Shown here: piece by piece, positions 59,978 to 64,000 of the stretch
How the letters are laid out: every line of letters starts with the position of its first letter
Position numbering within the stretch: the first letter of the stretch is position 1
Assembly: GCF_002770725.1 (NCBI RefSeq)
Contig: NZ_NQVN01000001.1
Location: forward strand, 682,001-746,000
DNA length: 64,000 nt
Direction of reading: 5' to 3'
Source of the DNA: Pleomorphomonas carboxyditropha
GTDB lineage: Bacteria; Pseudomonadota; Alphaproteobacteria; Rhizobiales; Pleomorphomonadaceae
Program-made: the position numbers and the translations under genes
The notes under the pieces: generated by a model
Database searches by the model: none
Seen by the model: the letters and a program-made list of their open reading frames with translations, nothing else
What the model was told of the DNA's origin: nothing

Positions 59978-62041
59978 CTAAAGTGCCAAGCCCCGAGCTT
60001 TCCCGAGCTGCCAGGACACTGATCCGCCCTGCACGACGCCCATGACCTCCCGGCCAAGCTGGCGGTCGATGACCGGCCGCCACGGGATAAGGGTGAACTC
60101 GTGGCTCTTCTCCACGACGGCGAACTTGCCGCTGGATAGCTGCACGGTGCCGGTGAACTTGCCGCTCACGCTCTCGCCGTCCGTGGCGGCACGGAACGGC
60201 AGCGCCTTGCTCGCGGCGATCTCCGCGCCGACGCTTGCAACCTCGCGCTCGCGCAGGGTGGCGAGAAGATTGCGTCGGTAGAAGATGCGGCCGTCTCGAC
60301 TGCGGGTCGCGTCGCCCTGTTCGATATGATGTTCCCGGCGCTGGTTCATGGCCTCGCGCACCTGTTGCCCGAAGCCGGCGGGAGCGAGATCCGATGCGTC
60401 AGGCGTAACCAGCCGCCGGTCGAGCCAGGTCGCACCATCGGACCCGATCTGGCTTTCCAGATTGAATGTCGAGATGACGCGAATGCTGGCCTGCCGATTG
60501 CGACCGGCATCATATGCGGCGGCGCGGCTCTCAAAATCTTCGGGGATACGCCACTGGTCGGCGTCGATCCGTTCGACGATCCCGGCCCGACGCAGCGCCT
60601 CCAGCCGGCGGACATGGGCATCGACAAAGCCCTCATAGTCGCCGCCCGGAACGCGCCCCTCGAACTTCGCATGCTCCAGATGGCGGCTCGGGCGATAGAC
60701 GCCATCCTCGACAATGGCGGCAATGGTCCGGTCGGACGGGCGCTGCGTGGTGTCGGCCGGGCCGATCTCAACGATGCTGCCGATCCGCGCGTCTTCGACG
60801 CGGGCCGGGTCGATGCCGGCGAAATGATGCGTGCGGCCGTCGATCCCATCCACCACGACGGTCAGGTTCTCGCCCAATTCGTCAGTCAGATACTTATCCA
60901 CGACGCGGCCCACGATTGGCGTCTGGGGCGACCCGTCATGGATATGGAAGGTCATGGGATCGCGCTCCAGGCCATCGGCCTTCAACGCCTTGTGCATGTT
61001 GCGGATGATGTCGCCGCGCTCGCCCAGTCCGCGCAGGGTCGATTCCATCTGTTCGCTCAACTCCCAGACGCCGGGCGCGTGTTCCGTGGCGAGGCCCATC
61101 TGCTCCAGCTTGCCCAGGCGGCGCAGTCGCAGCGTCCGGTCGAACTGGCGGCGTGGGTCCTCGGGTTCGCGGCGCAGATCGAGGAAGCGGTCTTCGGCTT
61201 CCTCGGTCATCGCCCGGTCGATGCGGGTGAAACGGTCCTGATCGATCTCGGCCGAGAGTTTGCGGGTCTGCTCGATCTCGGTCACTGGGCCGAGCTCGAG
61301 CGTCGCAAGCTCGCTCGCGCGCTCGCGGATGCCGTTGGCGAGATAGTCGCCGTTGACGACAAGGTTCTCGCCGAGGTCGTCCTTGCCGCGCACGATGACA
61401 TGCACATGGGGATGGCCGGTGTTGTAGTGGTTGACCGCGATCCAATCGAGCTTCGTACCAAGGTCGGCCTCGATCTGGCGCATGAGATCGCGGGTGTGCG
61501 CGGTCAGATCGGTCAGGTCCGCGCCGTCCTCCGGCGAGACGATGAACCGGAACTGGTGCCGGTCCTCCTTGCCGCGATCGAGGAAGGCGTCGCCATCGGC
61601 GCGGTCCTCGGTCGCCGAATAAAGCTGGCCGCGCTCGCCGTCGCGCGAGGTGCCGTCGCGCTGAATGTAGCGCAGATGGGCGGCAGCCTTGCCGTTCTTC
61701 CCAGCCTGCTGGACGTAGCGGGTTTTGACGACGACGCGGCGTATTCCCGGCGCGCTGTGCCGCCAGCCGCCCGACAAGGTGCGGGCGCGAACGAAGGCCG
61801 CGCCACGGCCTCGCCGGACGCCAGGACCGCCGGACGCTTGCGCGGCCTTGCCACCCTTGGCGGTGGATTTCGCGGCCGTGCGTGAGCCGAGACGCGGCGC
61901 GTATTCGGGATGGGTATTGCTGTGCTGGCGCGCGAGCTTCTTCGCCTGGGTCAGGAAGCTCTTGGCCTTGCCCGCCTTCGGCGTGTCGGATCGGATGCGA
62001 CCGGGCTTGGGCCGGAAGCGGTTCTCGTCGTCGGCGTTCAT
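59978..62041 (-). CDS. rlxS: Conjugative relaxase, RlxS/VirD2-type with DUF3363
   Basis: This 687-residue relaxase nicks oriT and leads the strand into the recipient. It has a basic N-terminus (RFRPKPGRIRSDTPKAGKAK), RHL-type DNA-binding blocks (VVVKTRYVQQAGKNGKAAAH, LRYIQRDGTSRDGERG) and the three-histidine motif NHYNTGHPHVHVIVRG (near residue 210). A long DUF3363 C-terminal region follows. The ATG at 62041 is chosen because the frame upstream has no conserved sequence. Candidate catalytic Tyr is in KTRYVQQ, not proven. Confidence 0.92.
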   Translation of the reverse strand: MNADDENRFRPKPGRIRSDTPKAGKAKSFLTQAKKLARQHSNTHPEYAPRLGSRTAAKSTAKGGKAAQASGGPGVRRGRGAAFVRARTLSGGWRHSAPGIRRVVVKTRYVQQAGKNGKAAAHLRYIQRDGTSRDGERGQLYSATEDRADGDAFLDRGKEDRHQFRFIVSPEDGADLTDLTAHTRDLMRQIEADLGTKLDWIAVNHYNTGHPHVHVIVRGKDDLGENLVVNGDYLANGIRERASELATLELGPVTEIEQTRKLSAEIDQDRFTRIDRAMTEEAEDRFLDLRREPEDPRRQFDRTLRLRRLGKLEQMGLATEHAPGVWELSEQMESTLRGLGERGDIIRNMHKALKADGLERDPMTFHIHDGSPQTPIVGRVVDKYLTDELGENLTVVVDGIDGRTHHFAGIDPARVEDARIGSIVEIGPADTTQRPSDRTIAAIVEDGVYRPSRHLEHAKFEGRVPGGDYEGFVDAHVRRLEALRRAGIVERIDADQWRIPEDFESRAAAYDAGRNRQASIRVISTFNLESQIGSDGATWLDRRLVTPDASDLAPAGFGQQVREAMNQRREHHIEQGDATRSRDGRIFYRRNLLATLREREVASVGAEIAASKALPFRAATDGESVSGKFTGTVQLSSGKFAVVEKSHEFTLIPWRPVIDRQLGREVMGVVQGGSVSWQLGKARGLAL

Positions 62042-62354
62042 GGCTGCGCCTCCGGCCAAAACCCCGGGAAATCGCGCGATCGGCGGCCATGGTGCCAGTA
62101 TAAACCAAGCAAAGCCAAGGCTTTGCGCAAGATCACGGCTCGCGCCATCCAAAAACAGGGTGCCGCTCGCGGCTCCCCTAACCAGTGTGCAGACAACAAC
62201 AATTTCGAGAACATTGGCGACGTGGTGCCATGTTCCTTTATCTTGCCCTCCGCTCCTTCGATCCCTTCTGCCCTTTCGGCCCGGTATGCCGCTAAGCGCA
62301 AACCTGCCTGCCTGCACACCGGAACGAGCGCCGCCGAACGCGGGAACGCCACCT
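62042..62354. promoter_or_regulatory. Intergenic region, candidate oriT
   Basis: There are 313 bases between the relaxase start and the transglycosylase gene, with no supported gene. It contains an inverted repeat CAAAGCC-AA-GGCTTTG (62110-62125) overlapping a TTGCGCAA palindrome (62123-62130), and is locally AT-richer than its surroundings. oriT commonly lies next to the relaxase gene. The nic site could not be identified. Confidence 0.4.
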
Positions 62355-63257
62355 TCATGGCGTATCCCCGACGCTCGCGCGGGCAACAAAAATGCTGCCG
62401 TCTTGCGGCTCCGTAGCGGTCTGATCGCGCACCGGAACGGTCGCGCGAGCATCACCGGATTGCGTCTCGGACAACGGCATGATGGCGGCCCAGCTGTCAT
62501 TCGGGCGCACGATAAAGAGCGGTGCTTCGCGCCAGTCGGGCGGCGGTGCAGCCTGGCGAGCTGGTGCATCGGACGCCGCCACGCCGCCAAGGATCGGCGC
62601 AAGCGTCGCGACATAGGCGCGGGTTTCGGCGGGCAGCGGGCGGCCGGTCGAACGGTGCTCGTCATAACGGCCGGGACCAGCGTTATAAGCGGCGAGCATG
62701 GCCGGGACGTTGCCGTAGCGATCCCACATTTCACGCATGTAGGCCGTGCCTGCTAGGATGTTGTCACGCGGTTGGTAGGGATCGCGGCCGAGCCGATAGC
62801 GGACGCGCAAGCTGGCCCATGTGTCGGGCATAACCTGCATCAATCCCATCGCCCCGGCTGACGAAACCGCGCGCACGTCGCCCGCGCTCTCGGCGCGCAG
62901 CACGGCGCGAATCCAGCGTTCGGGGATGCCGAACCGCTGCGACGCCTCCGCGATGTGGTCCGCATGGGGATCGGCGGCAATCAGGAGCGCGACCGACGCG
63001 GATTGCGCGACCACGACGCCCGATCCCATGCAGACGAAAAGCGCCCCGGCGAGCAACAGAAAGGCACAACGCCATGCCGCCCTGTCTCCACCACGACGCC
63101 AGCCTGCCAGCGTGCTCGCTTCGGTAAAGGGTGCGCGCGAAGCGCCGGCCGGGGGCCGCCCTTGACCTTCGCTGCGCGCGCCGGCCGTCTGGTCGTCGAG
63201 CGGGACGAAGGGATGAGACGGATTTCCCGCGAACAAAGGGATGGGAGGAACGCGCAC
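62355..63257 (-). CDS. Lytic transglycosylase of the transfer region (VirB1-like)
   Basis: This protein of about 300 residues has a membrane/signal segment (CAFLLLAGALFVCMGSGVVV, near residue 65) and an SLT domain: catalytic Glu in LRAESAGDVRAVSSAGAMGL, then MQVMPDTWASLRVRY, GTAYMREMWDRYGNVPAMLA and AYNAGPGRYDEH. It likely opens peptidoglycan for T4SS assembly. The start is a GTG at 63257, just after the DUF736 gene. The long N-terminal extension before the signal segment makes the start uncertain. Confidence 0.85.
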   Translation of the reverse strand: MRVPPIPLFAGNPSHPFVPLDDQTAGARSEGQGRPPAGASRAPFTEASTLAGWRRGGDRAAWRCAFLLLAGALFVCMGSGVVVAQSASVALLIAADPHADHIAEASQRFGIPERWIRAVLRAESAGDVRAVSSAGAMGLMQVMPDTWASLRVRYRLGRDPYQPRDNILAGTAYMREMWDRYGNVPAMLAAYNAGPGRYDEHRSTGRPLPAETRAYVATLAPILGGVAASDAPARQAAPPPDWREAPLFIVRPNDSWAAIMPLSETQSGDARATVPVRDQTATEPQDGSIFVARASVGDTP

Positions 63258-63260
63258 CGA

Positions 63261-63593
63261 TCAGCTCCGGTCCTCGCGCGCCTTCGGTCGTTTCCACGCC
63301 AGCCGGAAGGTGCGCCCCTCGTCGTCGGCCTGGAACAGCGCCGGGCGAAACAGCGCGGGGAAAAGTGGGCTGTCGATCTCCAGGGCGATGTAGTCTCCGG
63401 CGCGTTCGCCGACACGTTTCCACGCGCCGCCAATGTCGGGGCCGTCCTCGTCGTCGAGGTGGATGCGATAGGCCGGCGCATTGTCGGCGTCGCTCGGTTC
63501 GGTTTCGACAAGCGTGATTGCCTCGTCGATTCCGAACAGCCTGACGCGGCCGGCGTAGCCGTTGGCGGTAGGTTCAAAGATATTGGCAGGCAT
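63261..63593 (-). CDS. DUF736 family protein
   Basis: This 110-residue protein (MPANIFEPTANGYAGRVRLF, then IEIDSPLFPALFRPALF-like block YIALEIDSPLFPALFRPALF) matches DUF736, a small beta-rich family found in alphaproteobacterial plasmids and ICEs near tra genes. Function is unknown. The ATG at 63593 has AAGGAGA 7 bp upstream. Confidence 0.9.
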   Translation of the reverse strand: MPANIFEPTANGYAGRVRLFGIDEAITLVETEPSDADNAPAYRIHLDDEDGPDIGGAWKRVGERAGDYIALEIDSPLFPALFRPALFQADDEGRTFRLAWKRPKAREDRS

Positions 63594-63627
63594 TGTCAGT
63601 CTCCTTGTTGGTGGGGGAAGCGCGAAG

Positions 63628-64000
63628 TCAGTGCGTCGGCGCGCGCCACTCGTAGCGGCCGACGCCTTCCTCATCGGTCCAGAGCGGGACTGCCCGACCG
63701 ATGACGGAAGCTGTGGGGATGGGTCCGAAGTAGCGGCCGTCGAGGCTGTCGCGGACCTCCCAATTCAGGAGGAAAATTTCGCCGGGAGCGACGGTGCGGC
63801 AGCCCTGCCAGACGGGCAGATCGCGGCCGATCCGGTCGCGCTCCAGCGCCTCGGCCATCTCGATCCCGTCAACCGTGATCGCGCGGCCGGCGCGGCAAAC
63901 CCGCTGCCCTGGCAGGCCGACGACGCGCTTCAACAGAGGCACACCGCGCCCGACATAGCCGCGCCCGACCATAAAGGTGGCGAGCGGGCCGGGTGGCATG
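63628..64000 (-). CDS. traF: TraF-type S26 signal peptidase, C-terminal part (truncated by window edge)
   Basis: At least 123 residues of an S26 peptidase are visible, including the catalytic Lys in VPLLKRVVGLPGQRVCRAG and the late block NWEVRDSLDGRYFGPIPTAS. The visible MPPG normally follows the catalytic Ser directly, so that Ser falls just beyond the right edge. TraF trims and cyclises the TrbC pilin in RP4-type systems, matching the trbC gene at 53132-53464. Confidence 0.88.
   Translation of the reverse strand, partial: MPPGPLATFMVGRGYVGRGVPLLKRVVGLPGQRVCRAGRAITVDGIEMAEALERDRIGRDLPVWQGCRTVAPGEIFLLNWEVRDSLDGRYFGPIPTASVIGRAVPLWTDEEGVGRYEWRAPTH

Larger units (their letters stand above)
28990..64000. 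mobile_element. Integrative and conjugative element inserted at tRNA-Ser (left part)
   Basis: The element starts at the tRNA-Ser 3' end with a serine recombinase. It carries cargo (ECF module, efflux pump, regulators), a full trb mating-pair operon with traG coupling protein, an RlxS-type relaxase, TraF-type peptidase, DUF736 and DUF2274. The right attachment site is not in the window. A direct repeat of the tRNA-Ser 3' end should mark it. Confidence 0.85.

Noticed and set aside
1-64000. CRISPR array or complete insertion sequence
   Set aside because: No regularly spaced repeats, cas genes or transposase genes with terminal inverted repeats were seen.

Overview
The window is high-GC DNA from an alphaproteobacterium, most likely of the order Hyphomicrobiales (Rhizobiales). 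The evidence is the chromosomal gene order rpsF-rpsR-DUF2232-rplI-dnaB and slt, dapA, smpB, the rhizobial-style transporters, and the type of conjugative element present. The genus cannot be fixed from the sequence alone.

Positions 1-16.9 kb hold nutrient uptake and signalling genes. A truncated methyl-accepting chemotaxis gene is followed by a complete sn-glycerol-3-phosphate ABC transporter operon (ugpB-A-E-C) and a ParDE-type toxin-antitoxin pair. Next is a signalling locus: a LuxR-family regulator with the Met/Trp ligand-pocket signature of plant-responsive LuxR solos, between two divergently transcribed proline-iminopeptidase-like genes. One arm continues with an isochorismatase-fold hydrolase. 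The other runs into a complete dipeptide/oligopeptide ABC transporter. The same 20-bp partly symmetric motif lies upstream of both peptidase genes, in the same orientation, and is a good candidate LuxR operator. A phytase-esterase-like secreted protein follows. It and ugpB share a Pho-box-like 11-bp-period motif about 53 bp before the start codon.

Positions 16.9-29 kb are chromosomal core with some accessory genes. They hold dnaB, rplI, a DUF2232 membrane protein, rpsR and rpsF, a conserved gene of unknown function, a VapBC pair with a clear palindromic operator, a degenerate tRNA-Ser copy, a second isochorismatase-fold enzyme, tRNA-Asp(GTC), a soluble lytic transglycosylase, dapA, smpB and an intact tRNA-Ser(TGA).

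From about 29.0 kb to the right edge the sequence is an integrative and conjugative element (ICE) inserted at the 3' end of tRNA-Ser. A large serine recombinase lies at the boundary and its reading frame ends inside the tRNA. The cargo includes an ECF sigma / anti-sigma / periplasmic sensor module resembling CnrHYX, a hydrolase between diverged direct repeats, small secreted proteins, and an RND efflux system with two adaptors and one pump (TriABC-like). The transfer genes are a complete trb type IV secretion operon (traG, a ribbon-helix-helix gene, trbB-C-D-E-J-K-L-F-G-I, DUF2274) between two paralogous LysR regulators. Beyond these are a MerR-hydrolase operon with a textbook 19-bp-spacer promoter, an RlxS-type relaxase, a lytic transglycosylase, DUF736 and a TraF-type signal peptidase. 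The right end of the element is outside the window.
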